64,000 nucleotides of DNA from Caulobacter radicis (GTDB lineage: Bacteria; Pseudomonadota; Alphaproteobacteria; Caulobacterales; Caulobacteraceae). Shown in pieces: positions 26,031 through 34,418 of this stretch. Where the stretch lies: contig NZ_QDKO01000009.1 in NCBI RefSeq assembly GCF_003094615.1, positions 372,001-436,000 of the forward strand, read 5' to 3'. Within the stretch, counting starts at the first letter, position 1, and each line of letters begins with the position of its first letter. The translations under genes and the position numbers were made by a program. The notes under the pieces are model-generated. The model was given only the letters and a program-made list of their open reading frames with translations. It was not told the DNA's origin and searched no databases.

Positions 26031-27140
26031 ATGCATTCCGATCTCGACACCGACGCGGCCGCCGCGCGGGCGCTGTTCCAATCCCTGGAGGGCATGGAGG
26101 GGCTGAGCCGTCCCGAGCCGGCCCCGGCCCTGAAGGCCAGGGAGCGGTTTCCCGGCCAGGCGGCGCTGATCAAGCTCTATCCCGGCGTGCTGGTGGCGGG
26201 GACCATCGCTCTCGCCTCGACCTGGCTGTCGCAGCACTACGGCGCGCCGGTGATGCTGTTCGCCTTGCTGCTGGGCATGACCTTCCACTTCCTGCACCAG
26301 GAAGGCCGCTGTATCCCGGGCATCGAGTTCTCGTCCAAGGCCATACTGCGGTTTGGCGTCGCCCTGCTGGGGGCGCGGATCACGGCCGGCCAGATCCTGA
26401 GCCTTGGGATCACGCCGATCGTCACGGTGGTGATCGCGGTGGTCTCGACGATCCTGCTGGGCGCGTTCCTGTCCAAGCGCCTGGGCCTGCGGCAGGGCTT
26501 CGGGGTGCTGTCGGGCGGGGCGGTGGGCATCTGCGGCGCCTCGGCGGCCCTGGCCATCGCCTCGGTGCTGCCGCGCGACAAGGACGGCGAGCGCGACACC
26601 ATCCTGACGGTGGTGGTGGTCACGGCGCTGTCGACCATCGCCATGATCACCTATCCGCTGCTGACGGCGGCCCTGCATCTCGACCAGACCAAGGCCGGCG
26701 TGTTCCTGGGCGGCACGATCCACGACGTCGCCCAGGTGGTGGGGGCCGGTTACATGATCTCGCCGCACACCGGCGACGTGGCGACCTATGTGAAGCTGCT
26801 GCGGGTGTCGATGCTGCTGCCGGTGGTGTTCGTCATCGCCTTCCTTGCGGCGCGGATGCTGCCGGGCGGCAGCGGCGGGGCGAGGCCCCAGCTGCCGCTG
26901 TTCCTGGTCGCCTTCGCAGCCCTGGTGGCGGTCAACAGTTTCGGTTGGCTGCCCAAGGCTGGCGCCGACGCGGCCACCGAGGTCAGCCGCTGGTGCCTGG
27001 TCACGGCGATCGCGGGCCTGGGCATGAAGACCTCGTTCAAGGACGTGATGACCGCCGGCTGGCGGCCCGTGGCGCTGATGGTGGTCGAGACGGCGTGGAT
27101 CGCCGGCGTGGTGCTGGTGGCGGTGGAGTGGTTTCTCTAG
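26031..27140 (+). CDS. YeiH-family putative sulfate exporter (UPF0324)
   Basis: A 369-residue membrane protein with about 10 segments. It carries the family segments VMLFALLLGMTFHFL, GVALLGARITAGQIL, LSGGAVGICGASAALAIASV and GGTIHDVAQVVGAGYMIS. Related proteins are annotated as sulfate or weak-acid exporters, often near taurine or cysteine genes. Here there is no such context: neighbours are a TetR gene and an SGNH esterase. The ATG at 26031 gives a 40-residue cytoplasmic tail; the longer frame from 25869 begins inside the repeat and is improbable. Confidence 0.83.
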   Translation: MHSDLDTDAAAARALFQSLEGMEGLSRPEPAPALKARERFPGQAALIKLYPGVLVAGTIALASTWLSQHYGAPVMLFALLLGMTFHFLHQEGRCIPGIEFSSKAILRFGVALLGARITAGQILSLGITPIVTVVIAVVSTILLGAFLSKRLGLRQGFGVLSGGAVGICGASAALAIASVLPRDKDGERDTILTVVVVTALSTIAMITYPLLTAALHLDQTKAGVFLGGTIHDVAQVVGAGYMISPHTGDVATYVKLLRVSMLLPVVFVIAFLAARMLPGGSGGARPQLPLFLVAFAALVAVNSFGWLPKAGADAATEVSRWCLVTAIAGLGMKTSFKDVMTAGWRPVALMVVETAWIAGVVLVAVEWFL

Positions 27141-27257
27141 ATCCTCCCCCTGAAGGGGGAGGTGGCCCGAAGGGCCGGAGGGGGAAGCGGCCGCTGATAT
27201 GCCGCTGCAACTTCCCCCTCAGTCGCTCCGCGACAGCTCCCCCCTCAGGGGGAGCAT
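27140..27257. repeat. GC-rich palindromic repeat, type B, copy 2
   Basis: Begins ATCCTCCCCCTGAAGGGGGA right at the YeiH gene stop and ends CTCCCCCCTCAGGGGGAG, between convergent YeiH and SGNH genes. Confidence 0.8.
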
Positions 27258-27261
27258 CTTC

Positions 27262-27942
27262 CTACCGCGCCGCCACCTGGGCGCTGCGCGCCAGCGCCTG
27301 GACCACGACCGGCGCCAGGTTGGCCGCGATGACCCGCGCGCCTTCGGCGTTGGGGTGGATGCCGTCGCTCTGCATGTAGCGGCGCGAGCCGCCGATGCCG
27401 GCCAGCAGGTTGGGCAGCAGGGGCGCTGCGAAATCGCGGGCCAGGTCGGTGAAGACGGCGTTGAAGCGGCGGGCGTAGTCGGCGCCCAGCAGGGCCGGGG
27501 CGTTGACGCCGGCGATGGCGGCGGGGATCCGGCGTTCGCGCAGGCGGGTCAGTATGGCGCGCAGGTTGGCCCGGGTGGCCTCCGGCCGCAGGCCTTGCAA
27601 GAGGTCGTTGCCGCCCAGGGCCACGACGCAGACGGCGGTGTCGCCGCCCAGCGCGCCTTCGAGGCGGGCCAGGCCGCCGGCGCTGGTGTCGCCGTTGCGG
27701 CCGGCGGCGCGGACCTGGACGGAAAGGCCGCGCGCGGCCAGCACCGCCTGCAGGCGGGCCGGCATGGCCTCGCCCGGACGCACGCCGAGGCCGGCGGTGA
27801 TTGAGTCGCCCAGCACCGTCACAACCGGCGGACGCGGCGGGGCGACCACGCGCGGGGCGGCCAGGACGGGCCCAGCGGGGAGGGCGAGCAGGCCGGCCAG
27901 GATCTCGCGCCGGCCGGGTGTATGAGCGTCAGCGAACTTCAT
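27262..27942 (-). CDS. Exported SGNH-hydrolase (arylesterase/lysophospholipase, TesA-like)
   Basis: A 226-residue GDSL enzyme. Block I (TVLGDSITAGLGV) holds the catalytic Ser, block III is GGNDLLQG, and block V (SDGIHPNAEGARVIAANL) holds the Asp-His pair. The N-terminus (TPGRREILAGLLALPAGPVLAA) has twin arginines before a hydrophobic stretch and may be a Tat signal. It hydrolyses small esters or thioesters in the periplasm. Its start overlaps the upstream carboxypeptidase gene by 14 bp, indicating one transcript. Confidence 0.85.
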   Translation of the reverse strand: MKFADAHTPGRREILAGLLALPAGPVLAAPRVVAPPRPPVVTVLGDSITAGLGVRPGEAMPARLQAVLAARGLSVQVRAAGRNGDTSAGGLARLEGALGGDTAVCVVALGGNDLLQGLRPEATRANLRAILTRLRERRIPAAIAGVNAPALLGADYARRFNAVFTDLARDFAAPLLPNLLAGIGGSRRYMQSDGIHPNAEGARVIAANLAPVVVQALARSAQVAAR

Positions 27943-29053
27943 TCTTCCTAGGTAGTAAGCCTTTCAGGCCGGGTTGAGGCGTGCCTGCCCCCTGATCGAG
28001 TGGTTGTGATCCGTCTTGAGGAAGGCTTGAGATCGGCACGCCGGGCAGGGGCGGCTCGCCGGTCCATTCCCAGTGCCAGGGCTCGAACACGTAGTTGACG
28101 AAGCCGAAGCGGCCGGCGTTGCGCACCATCCAGCGATAGACGTCCGAGCGGGCCATGGCGCGGCGATTGTCGTCGGCGCTGGAGTCGGGGCCATGGCCGG
28201 GGGCGGCGGCGATGAACACGTCCATGGCCAGGCCCGTGCGGTGGGCCGAGCAGATGGTGCGGGTCACGCCCTGGCAGTTGTTGTCGCGGGCGCAGCGGGC
28301 GGCGTCGGCGGCAGGGTCGCGGAAGGCCGAGAAGATGGTCAGTACGCGCGGGTCGCGGCTCGTGACGACGCCGTCCTCGCGCGCCGCCTCGACCATCCGG
28401 CGATAGGCCTCAAGCGCCCCGGGACGCAGCTGGATCGTCTTGCCGCCATAGGCCTCGTCGGCCTTGGCCGTCGAAAGGCCGGCGAGCGCGGGGGCGTTGG
28501 GACATTCGCCGCGCGCATTGATGGCGGCGAAGGGGCGGGCCAGGGTCCAGCGGGTCTTCATGGCGTCGAAGGTCGGCTGGTCCAGCACCCCGGTCTGCGG
28601 CAGGCGGTGGCCGGCCTGCCAGCGGGCGAGGGCGGCGGCGAAGCGGGTCGTGCCCGGGCCGCAGGCGGTGGCCAGTTCGGCGCCGATGCGCGGGGCGTAG
28701 ATGACCCAGCCGGTCTCGGCCCGCCCGAACGGGGCCCAGGCCAGGGTGTTGAGGCCGGCGGCGTTGGCCTCGGCCGCGCCGGCGGGGGCGGCGGCCTCGC
28801 AGGTCTCGTCGAGCGGCAGGGGCGACAGCGGGGCCGACGGCGGGTCGTTGGAGGGCACGTACTGCGTGGTCGGCTCGACCGGGGTCTCGTCGCCGGTAGG
28901 CGGGTCGACGGGCGGCGGACCCGAGGTCGGCCAGGCCAGCCACGCGCCCACCCCCGCGCAGCCGGCCAGCAGCAGGACGAGCAAGGTCAGCCCCAGCCGC
29001 CGGCCGCGCCGCCGCTCTTTCGTTCCCTTCCGCCATCGTGAAGCCAAGCGCAC
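27929..29053 (-). CDS. VanY-like D-alanyl-D-alanine carboxypeptidase lipoprotein
   Basis: A protein of about 374 residues with a basic start (RRRGRRLGL), a hydrophobic segment ending in LAGCAGVG (possible lipobox) and a Pro/Thr-rich linker. The middle (residues about 110-190) looks like a peptidoglycan-binding helix bundle (FAAALARWQAGHRLPQTGVL). The C-terminal catalytic part has the M15B zinc motifs SAHRTGLAMDVF and EPWHWEWTG. It likely trims D-Ala from peptidoglycan stem peptides. The start is uncertain: GTG at 29053 or TTG at 29047; a longer frame to 29332 would overlap the divergent gene. The divergent L,D-transpeptidase acts on the same polymer. Confidence 0.78.
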   Translation of the reverse strand: MRLASRWRKGTKERRRGRRLGLTLLVLLLAGCAGVGAWLAWPTSGPPPVDPPTGDETPVEPTTQYVPSNDPPSAPLSPLPLDETCEAAAPAGAAEANAAGLNTLAWAPFGRAETGWVIYAPRIGAELATACGPGTTRFAAALARWQAGHRLPQTGVLDQPTFDAMKTRWTLARPFAAINARGECPNAPALAGLSTAKADEAYGGKTIQLRPGALEAYRRMVEAAREDGVVTSRDPRVLTIFSAFRDPAADAARCARDNNCQGVTRTICSAHRTGLAMDVFIAAAPGHGPDSSADDNRRAMARSDVYRWMVRNAGRFGFVNYVFEPWHWEWTGEPPLPGVPISSLPQDGSQPLDQGAGTPQPGLKGLLPRKNEVR

Positions 29054-29124
29054 CCGCCTTTCGGAACTTCGCCATGGCTCAAGGCTTGAGAACGGCAAGA
29101 CGTTCCTCGTGCGTGGAGTATGCG

Positions 29125-30204
29125 ATGCCTTCGACCTTCCGTCTCGCGGCCCTGATGGCCGGATGCGCCCTGGCCGCGGCCGCCTGCTCGAAGGGCGAGG
29201 ACAAGGCCGAGGCGCCGCCGCCGGCCGCCGTCGCGCCGCAGCAGAAGGCCGCCCCGGCCGCCAATGGCCGCTCGCCCCTGGCCCAGGCGGTCGAGGCGGC
29301 CGGTCCCCAGGACGCCCCGCCGGCCGACCCATCGATGATCGCGCCGTCGCTGGTTCGGGTGCAGGTGCTGCTGGACCGGGCCCGGTTCTCGCCGGGATCG
29401 ATCGACGGGGTGACGGGCACGAACCTGCGGCTGGCCATCGAGGCCTTCCAGCAGGCGCGGGGCCTGACCGTCGACGGCCAGGTGACGGCGGACCTGTGGA
29501 AGGCGCTGATCGAGGCCGACGGCGGGCCGGTGCTGACCGACTACGTGATCACGGCCGAAGACGTGAAGGGACCCTTCGTCAAGGTGATCCCCAAGGACGA
29601 CTACGAGGCGATGGCGAAGCTGCCGGCGCTGTCCTACACGAGCCCGCTGGAGGTCCTGGCCGAGCGCTTCCACATGGACGAGGCGCTGCTGCAGGCGCTG
29701 AACCCCGGAGCCGACTTCACCAAGGCTGGAACCCGCATCGCCGTCGCGGCCCTGGGCCCGGCCGAACTGCCGGCGCGGGTGACGCGGATCGAGATCGACA
29801 AGACCAACGGCCAGGTGCGGGCCTTCGACGACCAGGACGTGCTGCAGGCTGTCTATCCGGCCACGGTGGGCAGCACCGAGCGCCCGGCGCCCAGCGGCGA
29901 GTTGGCGGTCAACACCGTCGCGCCGCGCCCGACCTACACCTACGATCCCTCGCGCCTGACCTTCGGCAAGCCCAAGGGCAAGCTGACCATCAAGGCCGGC
30001 CCCAACAATCCGGTCGGCGGCACCTGGATCGACCTGACCAAGGACACCTACGGCATCCACGGCACGCCCGACCCCAAGCTGGTCAACAAGCGCGCCTCGC
30101 ACGGCTGCGTGCGCCTGACCAATTGGGACGCTGCGCAGCTGGGCAAGGCGGTCGAGAAGGGGGCCAAGGTGGTGTTCATGGGCGAGGAGGCGAGGAGCTC
30201 CTAG
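29125..30204 (+). CDS. L,D-transpeptidase lipoprotein (YkuD family) with peptidoglycan-binding domain
   Basis: A 359-residue protein. The signal peptide ends in the lipobox AAAACSKG (Cys about residue 18). A PG_binding_1 domain follows (VQVLLDRARFSPGSIDGVTG, about 75-130), then a LysM-like stretch (VLAERFHMDEALLQALNPGA) and the YkuD catalytic domain with HGTPDP and ASHGCVRLTN carrying the catalytic Cys and nearby His. It makes 3-3 peptidoglycan cross-links or anchors proteins in the periplasm. The ATG at 29125 has GGAG seven bases upstream; an ATG at 29038 is in frame but precedes the signal peptide. Confidence 0.88.
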   Translation: MPSTFRLAALMAGCALAAAACSKGEDKAEAPPPAAVAPQQKAAPAANGRSPLAQAVEAAGPQDAPPADPSMIAPSLVRVQVLLDRARFSPGSIDGVTGTNLRLAIEAFQQARGLTVDGQVTADLWKALIEADGGPVLTDYVITAEDVKGPFVKVIPKDDYEAMAKLPALSYTSPLEVLAERFHMDEALLQALNPGADFTKAGTRIAVAALGPAELPARVTRIEIDKTNGQVRAFDDQDVLQAVYPATVGSTERPAPSGELAVNTVAPRPTYTYDPSRLTFGKPKGKLTIKAGPNNPVGGTWIDLTKDTYGIHGTPDPKLVNKRASHGCVRLTNWDAAQLGKAVEKGAKVVFMGEEARSS

Positions 30205-30335
30205 GACCCTCCCCCTGTGGGGGAGGCGATCGCGCAGCGATCGGTGGGGGGAGTGAGTGGAAAACCGGCTGGTCCATCGAAGCTGAAAACGGCCCCCCGC
30301 CGGCCTTTGGCCGCCTCCCCCACAGGGGGAGGTTC
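30204..30335. repeat. GC-rich palindromic repeat, type A, copy 5
   Basis: Immediately follows the L,D-transpeptidase stop; left end CCTCCCCCTGTGGGGGAGG, right end CCTCCCCCACAGGGGGAGG, internal GCGATCGGTGGGGGG and CCGGCCTTTGGCCGCC. Confidence 0.85.
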
Positions 30336-30373
30336 TTTGTCTGTCATGCGTTGTTGCGTCGCAGCATGCGGCC

Positions 30374-30401
30374 TTGATTTGACAACGTTGTCATCTTATA
30401 T
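30374..30401 (+). promoter_or_regulatory. Promoter with palindromic operator in its spacer
   Basis: TTGATT (30374-30379) and TTATAT (30396-30401) are separated by 16 bp, and the spacer holds the perfect 14-bp palindrome TGACAACGTTGTCA (30380-30393). The AACGTT centre resembles LacI-family operators. A repressor bound here would sit exactly between -35 and -10. Confidence 0.6.
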
Positions 30402-30438
30402 CCCCGGCGTCGGGGCAATCCGGTCCCGGCGACGCAAG

Positions 30439-30510
30439 ATGACTGGATCTTCCATGCTGAGCCTGATCGCTCTGGCCGTTTCGGCCTACAAGAACCGCGC
30501 CGCCCTGTAA
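30439..30510 (+). CDS. Predicted 23-residue peptide in a self-contained transcription unit
   Basis: ATG at 30439, stop TAA at 30508. The product starts MTGSSMLSLIALAVSAYKN and ends RAAL: a short hydrophobic middle followed by a basic end. A second Met (30454) could give 18 residues. It follows the palindrome-bearing promoter by 38 bp and a small hairpin (CCCCG-N4-CGGGG at 30402-30415), and a terminator lies 42 bp after its stop. It has no strong Shine-Dalgarno. It could be a small membrane-active protein, or the unit could act as RNA with the ORF incidental. Confidence 0.4.
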   Translation: MTGSSMLSLIALAVSAYKNRAAL

Positions 30511-30551
30511 TCTGGCCGCGGTCGTCCCGGTTTCGGGGCCCTCGAGGAAAT

Positions 30552-30584
30552 GGCCCGCGCGCTCCGGCTCGCGGGCCTTTCTTT
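30552..30584 (+). terminator. Intrinsic terminator of the small unit before carotenoid oxygenase
   Basis: Stem GGCCCGCG (30552-30559) / CGCGGGCC (30570-30577) with a 10-nt loop and TTTCTTTT. It separates the small unit from the carotenoid oxygenase gene at 30676. Confidence 0.82.
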
Positions 30585-30675
30585 TGGGTGCGATGCAGCA
30601 ATCGACGTTCGTCGAAGGCGCTTGCATAACGAGACTGATGGTCTAGGCTTCCCCCGCCAGCCTGGGGAGGACGGC

Positions 30676-32124
30676 ATGAAGATCGCGCGCCAACCATCGG
30701 TGAAGACCTCGCTTGGGGTCACCGACCATCCCTACATGACCGGCGCCTGGACGCCGCAGCACGAGGAGCTCGACGCCGAGGACCTGATGGTGCTGGAGGG
30801 CGCGATCCCGCCCGAGCTGGACGGGGTCTATCTGCGCAACACCGAGAACCCGGCGCACGAGCCGCTGGGCCGCTACCATCCGTTCGACGGCGACGGCATG
30901 GTCCACCAGATCGAGTTCCGGGGCGGGACGGCGCGCTATCGCAACCGCTTCATCCGCACGCGCGGCTTCGAAGCCGAGCAGGAGGCGGGCCAGAGCCTGT
31001 GGGGCGGGCTTGCCGACGGACCGGGGGTGTCGCTGCGGCCGGGCTTCGGCGCGCACGGGGCCCTGAAGGACACCGCCAGCACCGACATCGTCGTGCACGG
31101 CGGCGAGGCGATCGCCACCTTCTACCAGTGCGGCGAGGCCTATCGACTGGATCCGCTGACGCTGGAGACGCTGGGACCGGCCGCGTGGGCGCCGCTGGAC
31201 GGGGTGTCGGCCCACGCCAAGGTCGATCCGGCGACCGGGGAGCTCCTGTTCTTCAACTACTCCAAGCACGCGCCCTACATGCATTTCGGCGTCGTCGACG
31301 CCTCGGGCCGGCGGACGCTCTATCAGCCCGTGCCGCTGCCGGGGCCGCGCCTGCCGCACGACATGGCGTTCAGCCAGAACTGGGCGATCCTCAACGACCT
31401 GCCGGTGTTCTGGGACGCAGGGCTTCTGGAGCGCGACATCCACGCGGTGCGCCTGCACAAGGGCCTGCCGTCGCGCTTCGCCCTGGTGCCGCGCCAGGGC
31501 GGGCAGCCGCGGTGGTTCGAGGCCGCGCCGACCTACGTGCTGCACTTCCTCAACGCCTATGAGGAAGGCGACGAGGTGGTGGTCGACGGCTATTTCCAGG
31601 AGAACCCGACGCCGCGTCCGCTGGCCGACGCGCCCGAGCAGTACGCCCACCTGATGGCCTATCTGGACGAGCACAGCTTCCGGCCCAAGCTCCATCGCTG
31701 GCGGTTCAACCTGGCGACCGGCGAGACGGTCGAGCAGCGGCTGGACGACCGGGTGCTGGAGTTCGGCATGTTCAACCAGGCCTGGGCGGGCAAGCCCTAT
31801 CGCTATGCGTACTCGACGACGGCAAAGCCGGGCTGGTTCCTGTTCGACGGCTTCGTCAAGCACGACCTCGTCACCGGCGAGAGCTGGAGCCTGAAGCTGC
31901 CCGAAGGCCGCTACGCCAGCGAGGCGCCGTTCGCAGGACGGCCGGGCGCGACCGACGAGGACGATGGCTGGCTGGTCAGCTTCATCATCGACGAGAACAC
32001 CGGCACCTCGGAGTGCCTGGTGGTGGATGCGCGGACGATGGAGCCCGCGTGCCGGATCGCGCTGCCGCACAAGATCAGCAGCGGGACGCACTCGGTGTGG
32101 GCGGGGCGGGGGGAGCTTCGCTAA
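30676..32124 (+). CDS. Carotenoid / lignostilbene oxygenase family protein
   Basis: A 482-residue non-heme iron dioxygenase of the carotenoid cleavage family. The N-terminus has the family block LDGVYLRNTENPAHEPLGRY and HPFDGDGMVHQIEF. The four iron-binding histidines are plausibly in VSAHAKVDP, MHFG or KHAPYMH, LPHDMAFSQNW and SGTHSVWAG. Members cleave C=C bonds in carotenoids, stilbenes or related phenolics; the strain-specific substrate is not evident. The ATG at 30676 follows GGGGAGG at 5-nt spacing. It is convergent with the DUF1295 gene across a type D repeat. Confidence 0.87.
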   Translation: MKIARQPSVKTSLGVTDHPYMTGAWTPQHEELDAEDLMVLEGAIPPELDGVYLRNTENPAHEPLGRYHPFDGDGMVHQIEFRGGTARYRNRFIRTRGFEAEQEAGQSLWGGLADGPGVSLRPGFGAHGALKDTASTDIVVHGGEAIATFYQCGEAYRLDPLTLETLGPAAWAPLDGVSAHAKVDPATGELLFFNYSKHAPYMHFGVVDASGRRTLYQPVPLPGPRLPHDMAFSQNWAILNDLPVFWDAGLLERDIHAVRLHKGLPSRFALVPRQGGQPRWFEAAPTYVLHFLNAYEEGDEVVVDGYFQENPTPRPLADAPEQYAHLMAYLDEHSFRPKLHRWRFNLATGETVEQRLDDRVLEFGMFNQAWAGKPYRYAYSTTAKPGWFLFDGFVKHDLVTGESWSLKLPEGRYASEAPFAGRPGATDEDDGWLVSFIIDENTGTSECLVVDARTMEPACRIALPHKISSGTHSVWAGRGELR

Positions 32125-32125
32125 A

Positions 32126-32291
32126 CCTTCTCCCAGAGGGAGAAGGAGGGGCCCGCGCCGAAGGCGTGGGAGGATGAGGGGTTACACGGTCGGCCGGCGT
32201 GCCGGTACGATCTCGGGCAGGGCGGCCAGGGTTCCTAACCCCTCACCCTCCCAGGCTTCGCCTGGGCCCCTCCCTCTCCCTATGGGAGAGG
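32126..32291. repeat. GC-rich palindromic repeat, type D, copy 1
   Basis: Left end CCTTCTCCCAGAGGGAGAAGG with GGGGCCCGCGCC, right end CCCTCCCTCTCCCTATGGGA. The DUF1295 gene ends at 32280 inside it. Confidence 0.75.
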
Positions 32292-33071
32292 TGTTTTTTG
32301 GGGAAACCACGGCACGAACCCTGACGTCCGCGCCACATAGGCCGCGTAGTCGGGCCGGGTCTTCTTCAGGCGGCCTTCGGTGGTGGGCACGCCGCTCCAG
32401 CGGATCAGGGTGAAGGTCAGCAGGATCGGGCCGAGGATCGAGGCCGGGCCCCAGGGCAGGGCCTCGGCGGCGATCAGGAACAGGCCCCACCAGGTGCAGG
32501 CGTCGCCGAAATAGTTGGGGTGGCGAGTGTAGCGCCACAGGCCCTTGTCCATGACCTTGCCGGCGTTGGCGGGATCGGCCTTGAAAGCGACGAGCTGGGC
32601 GTCGCCGACGGTCTCGAAGGCGATGCCGACCACGGCGAGCGCCGCGCCGGCGAAGGCCAGCGGGCCGAGCGGGCCAGGCGCCTGGCCCAGCTGCACCGGC
32701 AGGGCGACGACGAACTGCATGACGTATTGCAGGGAAAAGACCAGCAGCAGCGAGGTCTTGGCGAAGCTCCAGCCGCGTTCCTTCTCGGCATGGGCCAGCA
32801 TGGCGACGTAGCGGCGGTCGGCGCCGTGCTTGCGCCAGCGCCACAAGAGGTAGCCGCCCAGGCGCGCGGCCCAGACGGTGCAGATCGCCGTCAGCAGCAT
32901 GCCGCGCGGCGTCGGCGGACCTTGCAGGAAGGCGGTCCAGGCGATCAACGCCATGCCCAGCCCCCACCAGGCGTCGATGAAGCTGACGTCGCGGATCTTC
33001 AGCGAGATCAGCCACAGCGCCAGGAAGGCGGCGGCCGAGACGGCGGCGTCGACCAGCAGGAGTTGCAGCAT
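32280..33071 (-). CDS. DUF1295 family membrane protein (steroid 5-alpha reductase / methyltransferase-like)
   Basis: A 263-residue membrane protein with about six segments. The C-terminal part has the conserved YTRHPNYFGDACTWWGLFLI segment and EGRLKKTRPDYAAYVARTSG, typical of DUF1295 and of isoprenylcysteine methyltransferase-like or steroid reductase-like proteins. It starts one base after the thiolase stop, so the two are translationally coupled. The last residues (PWFPQKTPLP) and stop lie in a palindromic repeat. An activity on a lipid or sterol-like substrate is plausible, not proven. Confidence 0.8.
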   Translation of the reverse strand: MLQLLLVDAAVSAAAFLALWLISLKIRDVSFIDAWWGLGMALIAWTAFLQGPPTPRGMLLTAICTVWAARLGGYLLWRWRKHGADRRYVAMLAHAEKERGWSFAKTSLLLVFSLQYVMQFVVALPVQLGQAPGPLGPLAFAGAALAVVGIAFETVGDAQLVAFKADPANAGKVMDKGLWRYTRHPNYFGDACTWWGLFLIAAEALPWGPASILGPILLTFTLIRWSGVPTTEGRLKKTRPDYAAYVARTSGFVPWFPQKTPLP

Positions 33072-33072
33072 G

Positions 33073-34293
33073 TCAGGTTCCGATCACCAGGCTGACCGTG
33101 GTGGTGGTCGAGCCGCCGATATTGAGGGTCTGGACGGTGCGGGCGCCGTCGACCTGGTAGTCGTTGGCCGTGCCCGTCGTCTGCTTGAAGGCGTCGAGCG
33201 CCATGCGCACGCCCGTCGCGCCGACCGGGTGGCCCGCGCCGATCAGGCCGCCGGAGGGATTGATCGGCAAGCGTCCTCCCATGGCGGTGTCGCCGGCCTC
33301 GATCGCCTTCCAGGCCTCTCCAGGGGCGGTGAGGCCCAGGTGGTCGATGGCCATGTATTCGGTGATGGCGAAGCAGTCGTGGGTCTCGACGGCGTGGATG
33401 TCCGACAGGTGGGCGATGCCGGCCCGGGCGCGGGCGTCCTCGACGGCGCGGCGCACCTGCGGGAAGACGTGGCCGCCCTCACGGCTGGTCGCCAGCTTGC
33501 GGTCGAGCGGGATTGGCGCCGAGCGATGGCCCCAGCCCTTGATACGCGGCAGGCTTTCAAGGGGAATGCCGCGGACGTCGGCGTAGGATCGGGCGCGCTC
33601 GGGCGAGGCCAGGAAGAGCACCGCGGTTCCGTCGGTGACCTGGCCGCAGTCCTGCTTGCGGGTGCGGCCCTCGACCACCGGATTGGCGACGTCGTCGGCG
33701 GTGAAGGCTTCGGGCGAAAAGCGCCAGTCGCGGGTCTGGGCGTTGGGGTTGCGACGGCCGTTGGCGAAGTTCTGTTCGGCGATCGCCATCAGGTGCTCGT
33801 AGCGCAGGCCGAAGCGCTGGTCGTACACCTCGGCGAGATCCGAGAAGGCGGCGGGCCACAGGAAGCGGGCGTCCTGGAACTCGTGGCCGGTCCAGGCGGC
33901 CGCGCCCAGGTGCTCGGCGGCCTGCTGGCCGGGAACGTTGCGCATCTGCTCGATGCCGACGACGCAGGAAAGGCCGTAGCGGCCGGCCTCGATCTCGGCG
34001 GCGGCGGCCAGGACGGCGCAGCTGCCCGAGGCGCAGGCGGCCTCGTGGCGCATGGTCGGCAGGCCGTCGAGGTCGGGGTGGACGAGGCCGAAGAAGCCGC
34101 CCAGCAGGCCCTGGCCCGCGAACAGTTCGCCGGCGAAGTTGCCGACGTGGCCGGTCTCGATGTCGGAAGGGGCGAGGTCGGTGGCCGCAAGTCCCTGCGC
34201 CACCGCCTCGCCGAACGCGTCGGCCAGGCCCCAGCCCTGGCGCGACCAGTTCGCGGAGAAGTCGCTCTGCCATCCCCCCAGGATGTAGACCAT
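33073..34293 (-). CDS. Thiolase-family protein (acetyl-CoA acetyltransferase / SCPx-like)
   Basis: A 406-residue protein of the SCPx-like thiolase branch. The nucleophile region is ACASGSCAVLAAAAEIEAG (Cys about residue 88); the C-terminal blocks read ETHDCFAITEYMAIDHLG and NPSGGLIGAGHPVGATGVRM with the catalytic His. The ATG at 34293 has GGAGG upstream and gives MVYILGGWQSDFS. The usual third cysteine motif (CGGG) near the C-terminus is replaced by NIGGSTTT, so degradative thiolysis or a specialised condensation is possible. It is followed by the DUF1295 gene and is divergent from a tandem HxlR regulator, which may control both. Confidence 0.85.
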   Translation of the reverse strand: MVYILGGWQSDFSANWSRQGWGLADAFGEAVAQGLAATDLAPSDIETGHVGNFAGELFAGQGLLGGFFGLVHPDLDGLPTMRHEAACASGSCAVLAAAAEIEAGRYGLSCVVGIEQMRNVPGQQAAEHLGAAAWTGHEFQDARFLWPAAFSDLAEVYDQRFGLRYEHLMAIAEQNFANGRRNPNAQTRDWRFSPEAFTADDVANPVVEGRTRKQDCGQVTDGTAVLFLASPERARSYADVRGIPLESLPRIKGWGHRSAPIPLDRKLATSREGGHVFPQVRRAVEDARARAGIAHLSDIHAVETHDCFAITEYMAIDHLGLTAPGEAWKAIEAGDTAMGGRLPINPSGGLIGAGHPVGATGVRMALDAFKQTTGTANDYQVDGARTVQTLNIGGSTTTTVSLVIGT

Positions 34294-34418
34294 GGCTGCC
34301 TCCGCGCCGGCGAGATTACCCGTCCCCGCTCTTGTTAGTCTCGTTATAAAAGCTACTTGTCGGCGAGGCAATCGGCCAAGATTGACAGGCGGCCGCGAAC
34401 GCTCGCACCAAGGGGAAG

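Noticed and set aside
30379-30384. TTGACA as a -35 element for the small unit
   Set aside because: Only 11 bp separate it from TTATAT. TTGATT at 30374-30379 gives a proper 16-bp spacer and leaves the palindrome between the elements.
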